A stretch of DNA of 64,000 nt, from the NCBI GenBank assembly GCA_963677325.2, contig CAXXGM010000008.1, forward strand, positions 434,001 through 498,000. The letters are read 5' to 3'. Of the stretch, positions 45,444 to 54,610 are shown piece after piece. Position numbers and translations under genes: made by a program. The notes below the pieces were generated by a model. It was not told the DNA's origin. It saw only the letters and a list, made by a program, of their open reading frames with translations, and made no database searches. Within the stretch, counting starts at the first letter, position 1, and the number at the start of each line of letters is the position of its first letter. This DNA is from G963677325 sp963677325 (GTDB lineage Bacteria > Bacteroidota > Bacteroidia > Bacteroidales > Prolixibacteraceae).

Positions 45444-45563
45444 ATGGAGAAAGAGAATTATTTGGCTTGGTATACAAGCCTAGCCATTTTGGCTCTTGAA
45501 TTTTTTTCCCATGGCAAGAAGCTTCAATATTTTAACTTTTTAAACAACAAAACCGTTGAATAA
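45444..45563 (+). CDS. Doubtful small ORF of 39 codons
   Basis: Reads MEKENYLAWYTSLAILALEF and ends NFLNNKTVE. Its start is in the same frame as, and just after, the sialidase-like gene, and its end touches a hairpin repeat. No relatives recognised; it may be chance. Confidence 0.25.
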   Translation: MEKENYLAWYTSLAILALEFFSHGKKLQYFNFLNNKTVE

Positions 45564-45603
45564 GATTAAGTATGCGCTTGCGTCTTAATCGCACAACGGG
45601 TTA
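45551..45603. repeat. ATTAAG-based hairpin, member 3
   Basis: Inner stem GATTAAG against CTTAATC (45564-45590) with TGCG/CGC pairing inside, and outer arms AACCGTTG and CAACGGGTT. Shares the ATTAAG base with the hairpins at 13061 and 25750. Confidence 0.7.
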
Positions 45604-45614
45604 ATTTAAAATTT

Positions 45615-45914
45615 ATGAAAGAGAATTTAACTGCGTTTAAAAATTCAAGAACTAGTAAAATAGTTTTTATCTTGAGCATCATTGTGTCTGGATTCTGGTG
45701 GCTGACACAAGTCATAAATCTATATCGTTTTGCTTTAGTTGGTGCAATCTTTGAGATTCTGTGGCTTCCAGCTATAGCGATGTTATATGCACTGCCAATA
45801 ATTTCTCTGATATTGTTGGTAAAAGAAAAGGTTAATGTCAGATCACTTTATATCTATTCTATCCTCATAGGTGCCACAACTATTTTGTTTATATTTTTAC
45901 GTATAATCGTTTAG
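45615..45914 (+). CDS. Small membrane protein of unknown function (99 aa)
   Basis: 99 residues with three or so hydrophobic helices: IVFILSIIVSGFWWLTQVI, ALVGAIFEILWLPAIAMLYA with LPIISLILLV, and IYSILIGATTILFIFLRIIV. A basic N-terminus (MKENLTAFKNSRTSK) suggests an inside start. Not recognised. It is the first of three small hydrophobic proteins between the sialidase-like and GH36 genes. Confidence 0.6.
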   Translation: MKENLTAFKNSRTSKIVFILSIIVSGFWWLTQVINLYRFALVGAIFEILWLPAIAMLYALPIISLILLVKEKVNVRSLYIYSILIGATTILFIFLRIIV

Positions 45915-45940
45915 GTCGCACTATTGGTTAGTGCATCTAT

Positions 45941-45980
45941 AATCACCTTTTCGAATTTATTCTCTTTGATGCAAGTTAGT
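45941..45980 (+). pseudogene. Remnant of the 3' end of the 107-aa membrane-protein gene
   Basis: AATCACCTTTTCGAATTTAT followed by TCTCTTTGATGCAAGTTAG matches, mostly with transitions, the end of the gene at 46026-46349 (AATTACTTTATTAAATTTAT, TTTCTTTGATGTAAGCTGG). It suggests an earlier tandem copy that has otherwise vanished. Confidence 0.5.
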
Positions 45981-46025
45981 TTCTATCATCTTTTCAGATA
46001 TTGTCGCATTCAAAATTAGTAGTTT

Positions 46026-46349
46026 ATGAAAACAAAAATACTTTATTGGGTTGGTCTTATATGTTTATATTTATTATCGGGTGATTGGTTTTTCCGTGTT
46101 TGTAAGTTCCATACTATAACAGGGTCAATCAGTCAAAACAGGGGAAAATTTATGTTGAATCTTCATGGTTACATGAGTATTCGCTATTTATTGGGTATCA
46201 TCTCGATGATATCCTTCTTTCTGATCCTGACTTCGATGGAGAAAACGCCCTTTACCAATAAGAAAGCATTCCTAAAAAAGACAGCGGTCATCGCGTTGCT
46301 TGCGATTGCGTTCATAATTACTTTATTAAATTTATTTTCTTTGATGTAA
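46026..46349 (+). CDS. Small membrane protein of unknown function (107 aa)
   Basis: 107 residues. Hydrophobic segments: KILYWVGLICLYLLSG, YLLGIISMISFFLILTSM and TAVIALLAIAFIITLLNLF. A short polar loop with CKFHTITGSISQNRGK lies between the first two. Not recognised. The tail LLNLFSLM is partly repeated in the spacer upstream (45941-45980). Confidence 0.6.
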   Translation: MKTKILYWVGLICLYLLSGDWFFRVCKFHTITGSISQNRGKFMLNLHGYMSIRYLLGIISMISFFLILTSMEKTPFTNKKAFLKKTAVIALLAIAFIITLLNLFSLM

Positions 46350-46410
46350 GCTGGATGCAAATTTCTCTTAATCGATAATTGTGGCGTATATGAGAGGGTA
46401 GGAAGACGGC

Positions 46411-46460
46411 CAGTCATCCGTCATGGAACTGAATAAAATTGTATGGAAAATTTCAATTTT
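46411..46460 (+). pseudogene. 50-base remnant of a sialidase-like gene 3' end
   Basis: CAGTCATCCGTCATGGAACT then ATAAAATTGTATGG and AATTTCAATTTT closely matches 45393-45445, which encodes the last residues and stop of paralog B. It indicates a further copy once present here. Confidence 0.65.
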
Positions 46461-46633
46461 AACGAGACGTTAAAAAGACAAATACATGGATTAATGGAAT
46501 CAAACTAATCAGAATTGAAGGATAGTAAGTTTTGAATTACGGGATTAAAATGGAAGCCACTGATCTCAAAATAAAATAAAAGGGGCCTCATGATGTAATT
46601 TGATTTTTACGTAAACAAATAATATTTAAAAAC

Positions 46634-46777
46634 ATGATTAGTGTAATTTTATTAATTATATTATTGTCAGCTTTAATAATTTTAAATATTGGTATTAAAT
46701 GGAAGAATAATACTTTAATTATATCTTCAGGTTTGGTGTGCATTATTATCATAATTTTGGCTTTAACAACAATGTAA
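46634..46777 (+). CDS. 47-residue hydrophobic protein
   Basis: Starts MISVILLIILLSALIILNIG, then a short basic loop IKWKNNT, then LIISSGLVCIIIIILALTTM. Two predicted helices with a cytosolic hairpin (or the reverse). Too short for many gene callers. No family known to me. It ends 25 bases before the GH36 gene. Confidence 0.5.
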   Translation: MISVILLIILLSALIILNIGIKWKNNTLIISSGLVCIIIIILALTTM

Positions 46778-46801
46778 AAAAATCAAACGAAGCTTACGAC
46801 T

Positions 46802-48895
46802 TTGAAAATACAACTTGAAAAAATGAAACCTATTTTGTTAACATTATTGCTTCTTTTGTTTTTTGGCAGAATGGCCGATTGCCAGGATACAAGTAATCTG
46901 ATGCGTTCAAAATCTGATATTACCAGTTGGGTGAAGGACAATTTTGGAAAAAATAAAGTACCTCCTTTTTCATTTATATATGGAGGAAGAAATTCAGATA
47001 CCTTTATCAAACAATGGGACTACAAAGTTGAAGTGATTAAGTCGCAGGATACTCTTACCAATGAGTCATTATTCACATATTCTGATAGAAAAAGCGGACT
47101 TGCCGTAAAATGTTTTGTCACTACTTACAATGATTTTCCTGTAGTTGAATGGGTGCTGAAATTTACCAACAATTCAAGCCGCAATACACCTATTATCGAA
47201 AAAGTTGCTGCCGTAAACCAAATCTTTTCCTATAATAAAAAAGGCACATTTATCCTTCATCATGCAAAAGGTTGTAATTCAGAACGCAGCGACTTCCAGC
47301 CTTTTGATGACGAAATGAAGATAGGCAAGAGTATATATATGACACCCTCAGGAGGAAGATCATCTCAGGGCAATATGGCTTTCCCATTTTTTAACATCGA
47401 AAGTCCTGCAAATGAGGGGATCATGGTAGCAATTGGATGGACCGGTAAATGGTATGCTGATGTTCAACAAAAAGATAAAAATTCAATATCACTCAAATCC
47501 GGTATGGAAAAAATGAAACTCATCTTATTCCCAAAAGAAGAGATTCGAACACCAAAGATTTGTTTGCTTTTTTGGAAAGGTAAAGACCGAATGACAGGGC
47601 ATAATCAGTTCCGTCAGTTTATTCTGTCTCATCATACCCGCAAGATTAATGGAAAACCTTCTGAACTGCCTCTTTCAGTCTTCCTCGCCCGTGAGGGACC
47701 TCTTCCGTGCAATGAACATACCTGTGCGACTGAAAGTTTTTCTATCGCATTGATTAACCGGCATCAACAATTTAATATTGTACCTGAAGCGTTTTGGCTT
47801 GATGCAGGTTGGTATATCAATCGGGGAGATTGGCATAATGTTGGCAGTTGGGTTGTTAATAAAGAAAATTTCCCGAATGGATTAAAACCGGTTTCTGATG
47901 CGGCCCATAAGGTTGGTGCAAAATTTCTTTTGTGGTTCGAACCGGAACGTGTCACTAAAGGCAGTCAACTGGAAAAAGAACATCCGGAATGGTTAACAGA
48001 ACTTCCTCCATATGTTCCAACTTTTGATCTTGGTACAGAATTTCCTAATTCAAATTACAAACTATTAAATCTTGGCAATAAAGATGCACTCAACTGGCTA
48101 ACGAATCATATCTCCGAAATGATCACGAATGAAGGGATCGATATTTATCGTCAGGATTTCAATATGGACCCTTTGCCTTACTGGGAAAAATCGGATCAGC
48201 CACAGCGGATAGGAATTTCGGAAATCAGGCATATTGAAGGATTGTATGCATTCTGGGATAGTCTTCTTGCAAAGTTTCCCAACCTGATCATTGACAATTG
48301 TGCAAGCGGTGGCCGGCGCATCGACCTGGAAACCATTTCCCGGAGTTCGCCTTTTTGGAGAACCGATTATCATGGATATACTGAACCGAATGGTTGCCAG
48401 GACAATGCATATGGTTTGAACTTTTACCTGCCTCTTCATGGAACAGGTAATTTCGTTAGGTCGCAGTACTATTTTCGCTCCAACATGAGCAGCTCCATGG
48501 TACTTAACTGGGATATAAACAGCAAAGATCATTCGCAAGCAGAAATGCAGAAATATATCCAGGATTTCAAAAGGTTACGACCCTACTATTATGGAGATTA
48601 TTATCCATTAACAGGAATTGAAAATATATTGCGTGATGATACCTGGTTAGCATATCAATTAAATCGACCTGAAAAGGGTGATGGAATAATCATGTCATTC
48701 CGCCGGGAAGCCAACTCAACTGAGTCTTTAGGTATAAAATTAAAAGGCTTGGATGAATCTTCAACTTATGAATTATTTTATGAAGATGATGGTAAAAAAA
48801 TCAATAAAACAGGAACTGAACTAATGGAAGGGATAGAGATTACTATTCCTAAAAAACCTGCCTCTTTATTGATCAGCTATAAGCGACTTATGTGA
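46802..48895 (+). CDS. GH36-like alpha-galactosidase, copy 1
   Basis: 697 residues. Signal peptide ends near ADCQ (a start at 46823 is also possible). N-terminal beta-sandwich (about 30-300, NNSSRNTPIIEKVAAVNQ), then the barrel with FWLDAGWY, KFLLWFEPERV, IDIYRQDFN (nucleophile Asp452), IDNCASGGRRIDLE and PFWRTDYHG (acid/base Asp522), and a C-terminal sandwich ending PASLLISYKRLM. All hallmarks of clan-D alpha-galactosidases are present and it is full-length. Predicted periplasmic or secreted. Close paralog of the gene at 49184. Confidence 0.88.
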   Translation: MKIQLEKMKPILLTLLLLLFFGRMADCQDTSNLMRSKSDITSWVKDNFGKNKVPPFSFIYGGRNSDTFIKQWDYKVEVIKSQDTLTNESLFTYSDRKSGLAVKCFVTTYNDFPVVEWVLKFTNNSSRNTPIIEKVAAVNQIFSYNKKGTFILHHAKGCNSERSDFQPFDDEMKIGKSIYMTPSGGRSSQGNMAFPFFNIESPANEGIMVAIGWTGKWYADVQQKDKNSISLKSGMEKMKLILFPKEEIRTPKICLLFWKGKDRMTGHNQFRQFILSHHTRKINGKPSELPLSVFLAREGPLPCNEHTCATESFSIALINRHQQFNIVPEAFWLDAGWYINRGDWHNVGSWVVNKENFPNGLKPVSDAAHKVGAKFLLWFEPERVTKGSQLEKEHPEWLTELPPYVPTFDLGTEFPNSNYKLLNLGNKDALNWLTNHISEMITNEGIDIYRQDFNMDPLPYWEKSDQPQRIGISEIRHIEGLYAFWDSLLAKFPNLIIDNCASGGRRIDLETISRSSPFWRTDYHGYTEPNGCQDNAYGLNFYLPLHGTGNFVRSQYYFRSNMSSSMVLNWDINSKDHSQAEMQKYIQDFKRLRPYYYGDYYPLTGIENILRDDTWLAYQLNRPEKGDGIIMSFRREANSTESLGIKLKGLDESSTYELFYEDDGKKINKTGTELMEGIEITIPKKPASLLISYKRLM

Positions 48896-49183
48896 AGATT
48901 TTGACAGGTTCATATTTTGAATAAATATTCAATTGAGATGCATCTATTCATCAGAAAAGAAATACATAATTTTTACCCCATAAAGGTGAATTAGGGGAAA
49001 CGAGGATTCCCTTATTTTAAGAAAGCCTTATTGTAATCATAATCCTAGGTGGTAAAAATAGCAAACGTAACAAAACAAGGATGTTTTTTCTTTAATCCTT
49101 AATTAATTAGCAAATTAGAGGTGTTTTATGATACTTTGGTTATTTTTGTATATTAAAAAATAACCAAATAAATTAGCAAAATC
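48896..49183. other. Spacer between the GH36 copies, partly duplicated
   Basis: The first 75 or so bases after the stop (GTTCATATTTTGAATAAATA, AAAAGAAATACATAAT) recur after copy 2 at 51272-51345 with few changes, so the duplicated unit includes 3' flank. Nothing else is seen apart from AT-rich sequence that should hold the promoter of copy 2. Confidence 0.7.
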
Positions 49184-51271
49184 ATGAAACGCTTCGCCTT
49201 TCAACAAGTTCGATATCTAGGACTGAGAATGATTTTAATAAGCTTATTGGCCTTTTTCTTGGGTAATGGTAAAGTCAGCGGCCAAACTGTGCAAAATACA
49301 CCAGTGAACAATGCAGATGTCCATCAGTGGATTGAGCAGCATTTCGCCAAAGGTAAGATTCCACCTTTTTCTTTTGTTTATGGAGGGAAAAGCTCCAGCA
49401 CCTTTATCAAAAACTGGCAGTTCAGTGTTGAAAATATAAAAGCCTCAGATCTGAATTCAGAAGAAACCGTCTTCACTTATTCAGATAAGCGAAGCGGCCT
49501 TGCAGTTAAATGCACGGTTACCAGTTTTACCGATTTCCCGGCGTTGGAATGGGTGCTGAAATTTACTAACAATTCAAGCCGTAATACACCCGTTATCGAA
49601 AAAGTTGCTGCAGTAAACCAAATCTTTTCCTATAATAAAAACGGCACATTTATCCTTCATCATGCAAAAGGCGGTAAGTCGGAACGCAGCGACTTCCAGC
49701 CTTTTGATGATGAAATGAAGATTGGGGAAAGCGTATATATGGCTCCTACTGGAGGGAGATCATCTCAGGGTGATATGGGTTTTCCGTTTTTTAATATTGA
49801 AAGTCCTGCAAATGAGGGGGTCATGGTTGCAATAGGCTGGACAGGCCAATGGTTTGCTGATGTTCAACAAAAAGATGAAAATTCAATATCACTCAAATCC
49901 GGTATGGAAAAAATGAAACTCATCTTATTCCCAAAAGAAGAGATTCGAACACCAAGGATTTGTTTGCTTTTTTGGAAAGGTAAAGACAGAATGATCGGAC
50001 ACAATCAGTTCCGTCAGTTTATTCTGACTCATCATACCCGCAAGATTGATGGAAAACCTTCCGAACTACCTTTATCAGTCTTTCTCGCCCGTGAGGGACC
50101 TCCTCCTTGCAATGAACATACTTGTGCGACTGAAAGTTTTGCTATCGCATTGATTAACCGGCATCAACAATTTAATATTGTGCCTGAAGTGTTTTGGCTC
50201 GATGCCGGTTGGTATCCCAATCAGGGAGATTGGCATAATGTTGGAAGCTGGGTTGTTAATAAGGAAAATTTCCCGAATGGATTAAAACCGGTTTCTGATG
50301 CAGCGCATAAGGTTGGAGCAAAATTTCTTTTGTGGTTCGAACCGGAACGTGTCTCTAAAAACAGCTTGTTGGATAAAGAACATCCTGATTGGCTAACAGG
50401 ATTTTCTGATTCAGAATTTCCTGATTCAGAATATAGATTATTAAATCTTGGAAATAAAGATGCACTCAACTGGCTAACGAATCATATCTCTGAATTTATC
50501 ACCAATGAAGGGATCGATATTTATCGTCAGGATTTCAATATTGACCCGTTGCGTTATTGGGAAAAAACCGATCCTCCGCAGCGGACAGGAATTTCGGAAA
50601 TCAGGCATATTGAAGGATTGTATGCATTCTGGGATAGTCTTCTTGCAAAGTTTCCCAACCTGATCATTGACAATTGTGCAAGCGGTGGCCGGCGCATCGA
50701 CCTGGAAACCATCTCCCGGAGTTCACCTTTTTGGAGAACCGATTATAATGGATATACTGTACCAAATGGTTGTCAGGATAATACATATGGTTTAAATTTT
50801 TACCTGCCACTTCATGGAACAGGTAATTTCGTTAGGTCGCAGTACTATTTTCGCTCCAACATGAGCAGCTCCATGGTACTTAACTGGGATATAAACAGCA
50901 AAGATCATTCGCAAGCAGAAATGCAGAAATATATCCAGGATTTCAAAAGGTTACGACCCTACTATTATGGAGATTATTATCCATTAACAGGAATTGAAAA
51001 TTTATTGCGTGATGATACCTGGTTAGCATATCAATTAAATCGACCTGAAAAGGGTGATGGAATAATCATGTCATTCCGCCGGGAAGCCAACTCAACTGAG
51101 TCTTTAGGTATAAAATTAAAAGGATTGGATGGATCTTCAACTTATGAATTATTTTATGAAGATGATGGTAAAAAAATCAATAAAACAGGAACTGAACTAA
51201 TGGAAGGGATAGAGATTACTATTCCTAAAAAACCTGCCTCTTTATTGATCAGCTATAAGCGACTTATGTGA
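49184..51271 (+). CDS. GH36-like alpha-galactosidase, copy 2
   Basis: 695 residues; signal peptide ending near KVSGQ. Same domain order and catalytic words as copy 1 (FWLDAGWYPNQ, IDIYRQDFNIDP, NCASGGRRIDLE, PFWRTDYNG). The first 100 residues and a loop near 400 (LTGFSDSEFPDSEYR against LTELPPYVPTFDLGTEFPNS) differ clearly, whereas the last 450 or so bases differ at only a few positions from copy 1. This patchwork suggests gene conversion or repeated recombination. The differing loop is close to the active-site barrel and could change specificity. Confidence 0.88.
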   Translation: MKRFAFQQVRYLGLRMILISLLAFFLGNGKVSGQTVQNTPVNNADVHQWIEQHFAKGKIPPFSFVYGGKSSSTFIKNWQFSVENIKASDLNSEETVFTYSDKRSGLAVKCTVTSFTDFPALEWVLKFTNNSSRNTPVIEKVAAVNQIFSYNKNGTFILHHAKGGKSERSDFQPFDDEMKIGESVYMAPTGGRSSQGDMGFPFFNIESPANEGVMVAIGWTGQWFADVQQKDENSISLKSGMEKMKLILFPKEEIRTPRICLLFWKGKDRMIGHNQFRQFILTHHTRKIDGKPSELPLSVFLAREGPPPCNEHTCATESFAIALINRHQQFNIVPEVFWLDAGWYPNQGDWHNVGSWVVNKENFPNGLKPVSDAAHKVGAKFLLWFEPERVSKNSLLDKEHPDWLTGFSDSEFPDSEYRLLNLGNKDALNWLTNHISEFITNEGIDIYRQDFNIDPLRYWEKTDPPQRTGISEIRHIEGLYAFWDSLLAKFPNLIIDNCASGGRRIDLETISRSSPFWRTDYNGYTVPNGCQDNTYGLNFYLPLHGTGNFVRSQYYFRSNMSSSMVLNWDINSKDHSQAEMQKYIQDFKRLRPYYYGDYYPLTGIENLLRDDTWLAYQLNRPEKGDGIIMSFRREANSTESLGIKLKGLDGSSTYELFYEDDGKKINKTGTELMEGIEITIPKKPASLLISYKRLM

Positions 51272-51384
51272 AGATTTTGATAGGTTCATATCTTGAATAA
51301 ATATTCAATTGAGATGCATCTATTCATCAGAAAAGAAATGCATAATCTGATTGGGGAAATCAGGAATGGCTGAAGTCCAATGAA

Positions 51385-52125
51385 ATGTTTATCGGTAATT
51401 CAATTGTCCTGAAGAATGGGTCGGTGGTTATCAGTGCAACTGTTCCGGTACCTTATCATGACAAAGAGGATGAGAAATACTCTTCTGTTTTTCCAAATAA
51501 CTACAGGGAAGGTTGTGTTTCAGGGCCCATGTGCTTTATTGGAAGGTGGAATAAAATACTTATGGACTATAACTGGCAAAAATCGAACTCAATTTTTCTC
51601 CCCAGGAAGATGTCATCACGCGGAGTAGGGGGAAGTGTCTGCGAATTGAGAAACGGTAATTTATTGCTCCTTATGCGTGGGTCCGATACAAAAATTACTC
51701 CGGGAAGAAAATGGTTCTCTATCTCAAAAGATGGTGGACTGACATGGAGCGACATAGCAGATCTGCGATATGATACTGGAGAACAATTCTATTCTCCGGC
51801 ATCCGACTTCCAAACTATACGGAGTTCTAAAACAGGAAAGCTTTATTGGATCGGTAATATTTGTAATGAACCGCCCAAAGGTAACCGTCCAAGATACCCG
51901 TTTCAGATTGTGGAGATTGACGAGGATGGACCCTCTTTCAGGAAGGATACCATTACGGTGATCGACGACCGGGACCCTGAACGAGACTCTGAACTTGTTC
52001 AATTTTCAAACTTTTCCTTATTTGAGAATCGGGAAACTCTGGATATGGAGCTATACATGACCCGTTTGGGTGAAAACGTTGATACCTGGAGAGCAAATGC
52101 ATACAAGTATACGCTTGTATTATAA
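51385..52125 (+). pseudogene. N-terminally truncated sialidase-like gene
   Basis: 246 residues where relatives have about 420. The open frame starts abruptly: DWGNQEWLKSNEMFIGNSIV can be read upstream to a stop at about 51342, exactly where the duplicated flank of the GH36 gene ends. Retained blocks: SVVISATVPVPYHDKEDEKY, SRGVGGSVCELRNGNLLLLM, one Asp-box SKDGGLTW, GKLYWIGNI and ELVQFSNFSLFENRE. No signal peptide. The 5' half was apparently lost at the breakpoint of the GH36 duplication, so export and blade closure would fail. It may still be transcribed with the GH36 gene. Confidence 0.75.
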
Positions 52126-52150
52126 TAAATCAACCTGTTATAATTCAACA

Positions 52151-53248
52151 ATGATTAAATTATCGATCCTCTGTCTTTTAGTACTCATTTCTTCAGATTG
52201 TATCAGCAGATCTGAAGCCAGGAGAAAGAAAGCGAGTCATGACAAGTTCGATGTTCTGAAAATAAATTCAGGTATCAATAATCCCCGCAATAGTGAAGGT
52301 GACTTTATTACATTGAAGGATGGACGTATCCTTTATGTCTATACGCATTATACAGGCACTTCAGCAAATGATCATGCAAGCGCTTATCTTGCAGGAAGAT
52401 ATTCGTCTGATCAAGGAGAAACATGGTCTAAAGAGGATGTTAAGATTTTGGATCAGGAGGGCAAAATGAATGTGATGTCAGTTTCTCTTCTTCGGTTACA
52501 GAATGGTGAAATTGCCTTGTTTTACCTGAAGAAAAACTCGGCAACCGATTGCATTCCGATGATCAGAAAATCAAGGGACGAAGCCAGAACATGGAGTGAG
52601 TCCAGTCGTTGTATCCCTGATAAAGAAGGATATTTTGTTCTCAACAATAACCGTGTCATTCAATTAAAGAATGACCGGCTCATGTTTGCCGTAGCTTTGC
52701 ATCAAAGTCCGGGCGAAACGAAGTTCTCCAATGCAGGCCGATTATGGTGTTATTTTTCTGATGATAACGGAAAGACCTGGAAAGCAAGTGCGGAAGTACC
52801 TAATCAGGGAAAGATCGTGACACAGGAACCCGGTTTAACCGAACTGAAAAACGGGGATATTTTAATGTTTATCCGTACCACTGCCGGAGTTCAGTATTTT
52901 TCATGTTCAAAAGATAAGGGAGAAACCTGGAGCAACGTTGAACCAGGAAATTTAAAATCACCGTGTTCACCTGCTTCAATGGCCCGTATTCCTTCGACAG
53001 GCGATTTGCTTGTAGTATGGAACGATAATGGCATTGATCAGAAACGTACTCCCCTGAATATTGCCATCTCTAAAGATGAAGGTAACACATGGATCAAAAA
53101 CAAGATTCTCGAAAGTGATCCCCAAGGGTCCTATTGCTACAATGCCATCCATTTTACCGGTAATGGACTCCTTTTGGGTTATTTTGACTGGTCAACCTTT
53201 GGAATCACCATTAAAAAGATAAAAATCGATTGGATTTACAGCCGGTAA
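52151..53248 (+). CDS. Exo-sialidase-like BNR protein with four Asp-boxes
   Basis: 365 residues from the ATG at 52151, where the signal peptide MIKLSILCLLVLISSDC (possible lipobox) begins; the frame opens earlier inside the preceding gene. Asp-boxes: SSDQGETW, SDDNGKTW, SKDKGETW and SKDEGNTW, plus a degenerate SRDEARTW. Also GDFITLKDGRILYVYTHYTG and QEPGLTELKNGDILMFIRTT, with the Glu-Leu and Arg positions typical of the family. It is more like a standard exo-alpha-sialidase than the Tat-type paralogs, and the mutarotase gene follows it after 87 bases, which fits sialic acid release and handling. Confidence 0.82.
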   Translation: MIKLSILCLLVLISSDCISRSEARRKKASHDKFDVLKINSGINNPRNSEGDFITLKDGRILYVYTHYTGTSANDHASAYLAGRYSSDQGETWSKEDVKILDQEGKMNVMSVSLLRLQNGEIALFYLKKNSATDCIPMIRKSRDEARTWSESSRCIPDKEGYFVLNNNRVIQLKNDRLMFAVALHQSPGETKFSNAGRLWCYFSDDNGKTWKASAEVPNQGKIVTQEPGLTELKNGDILMFIRTTAGVQYFSCSKDKGETWSNVEPGNLKSPCSPASMARIPSTGDLLVVWNDNGIDQKRTPLNIAISKDEGNTWIKNKILESDPQGSYCYNAIHFTGNGLLLGYFDWSTFGITIKKIKIDWIYSR

Positions 53249-53335
53249 AAATAAAGAAACACCCTATTGACAAACAATTTTAATAGCTCTATACAAGTAA
53301 AATACTGAATCATTAATTTCTAATACTAAAACATC

Positions 53336-54367
53336 ATGACTCATCATTCTGATATATTCTCTCAAACCAAGCCTGTTTTGACGTTATTACCTTCGTTGCC
53401 GGATAAAGAAGGCTGGGCCGGTATGTATGGCGGAGTTAGCAACGGGATATTATTTTGTATGGGAGGTACAAACTTTCCGGATAAGCGTCCGTGGGAGGGA
53501 GGCAGGAAAAAATGGTCTGATGCTATCTATATGCTTGAGGATGGGAAAGTTTGGGTTGAACTTAAAGAAAAAATGTCATTTCCACTCGCTTACGGGGTAT
53601 CGGTTTCTTACAGAGAGAATATCATCATCATCGGTGGAAGTAAAGAAAATCAGCACTCCGAAAAAGTAATGGCCTATAAATGGGAGAATAATTCGATGCA
53701 AACCCTCAATTATCCTGATTTACCTGTTCCTTTGGCTTACATGGCCGGGACCCTTGTCGATCATTTAATTATTGTTTATGGTGGAAGCAGTGATCCTGCC
53801 GGCAGGGGGCTTTCAGTATGTTATGCCCTCGATCTCGAAAATATAACAGGAGGTTGGTTTGAATTGCCCTCCTGTCCTGGCCGGGAGCGTATTTTGCCGG
53901 TTTGTGCTGCGCATAACAGCCAGTTTTATTTGTTTAGCGGCGAAACGGTAAGCATCAATGCCGACAATAAACAATTCAGACACATTCTTCAGGATGCCTA
54001 CCGGTTGTCGCTGGTACGGTCCAATGGAAAATGGACGGGATCATGGGAAGAGTTGGCTCCGATGCCAAAAGGAATATCTGCCGGGGGCAGCCCTGCTCCA
54101 GTGCTGGGAAATGGGACGATGGTCATTTGGGGAGGAGTCGATGCACTCACCGCGTTACATAAAGATCCTGCTACCCATCCGGGAATGTCCAAAGAGATGC
54201 TCCTTTATTCTCCGGATAGTGATTTATGGGCAAATGCCGGAAGGTTGGAAGATATTCCTTCCAGGGTTACCTTACCGGTAATTCAATGGAATAATCAATG
54301 GGTTTATATCAGTGGTGAAATAAAAGCGGGTATGCGAACCAACACGGTTTGTAGTATTCAATTATGA
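53336..54367 (+). CDS. Cyclically permuted mutarotase (NanM-like Kelch propeller)
   Basis: 343 residues, no signal peptide. Kelch-type blades: GWAGMYGGVSNGILFCMGGT, NFPDKRPWEGGRKKWSDAIY, VSYRENIIIIGGS, HLIIVYGGSSD and MVIWGGVDALTALH. Opening and closing strands are arranged as in the cyclically permuted N-acetylneuraminate mutarotase family. The reaction is interconversion of anomers of sialic acid so that the aldolase or transporter can use it. Direct neighbour of the sialidase-like gene upstream. Its presence is the strongest hint in the window that a nonulosonic acid is one substrate. Confidence 0.88.
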   Translation: MTHHSDIFSQTKPVLTLLPSLPDKEGWAGMYGGVSNGILFCMGGTNFPDKRPWEGGRKKWSDAIYMLEDGKVWVELKEKMSFPLAYGVSVSYRENIIIIGGSKENQHSEKVMAYKWENNSMQTLNYPDLPVPLAYMAGTLVDHLIIVYGGSSDPAGRGLSVCYALDLENITGGWFELPSCPGRERILPVCAAHNSQFYLFSGETVSINADNKQFRHILQDAYRLSLVRSNGKWTGSWEELAPMPKGISAGGSPAPVLGNGTMVIWGGVDALTALHKDPATHPGMSKEMLLYSPDSDLWANAGRLEDIPSRVTLPVIQWNNQWVYISGEIKAGMRTNTVCSIQL

Positions 54368-54610
54368 ATTCAATAGGTGAGTGTGAGTTTAGTTGAACGA
54401 ATTTTCATTTTCATTGTTGTGCGAATTACATTTTCTGCCGAATTTCACGAATTGAGGACGGAATAACGCGAAAGGAATAGATAACTTGTATCTAAAGTGC
54501 AGTCAAGTGCTTAAAATAAGATGGTTCGACCTGATACAAAGGGATGTGTTCATGAACGAGGAATCGGTTATAGAGGATGATTTTAAATTGAAAGAATTAA
54601 AAGATCAATA
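54368..54610. other. Spacer, perhaps part of a decayed gene
   Basis: A short open stretch KIRWFDLIQRDVFMNEES is visible near 54510-54610 and could belong to the esterase remnant that follows. Otherwise nothing recognisable. Confidence 0.3.
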
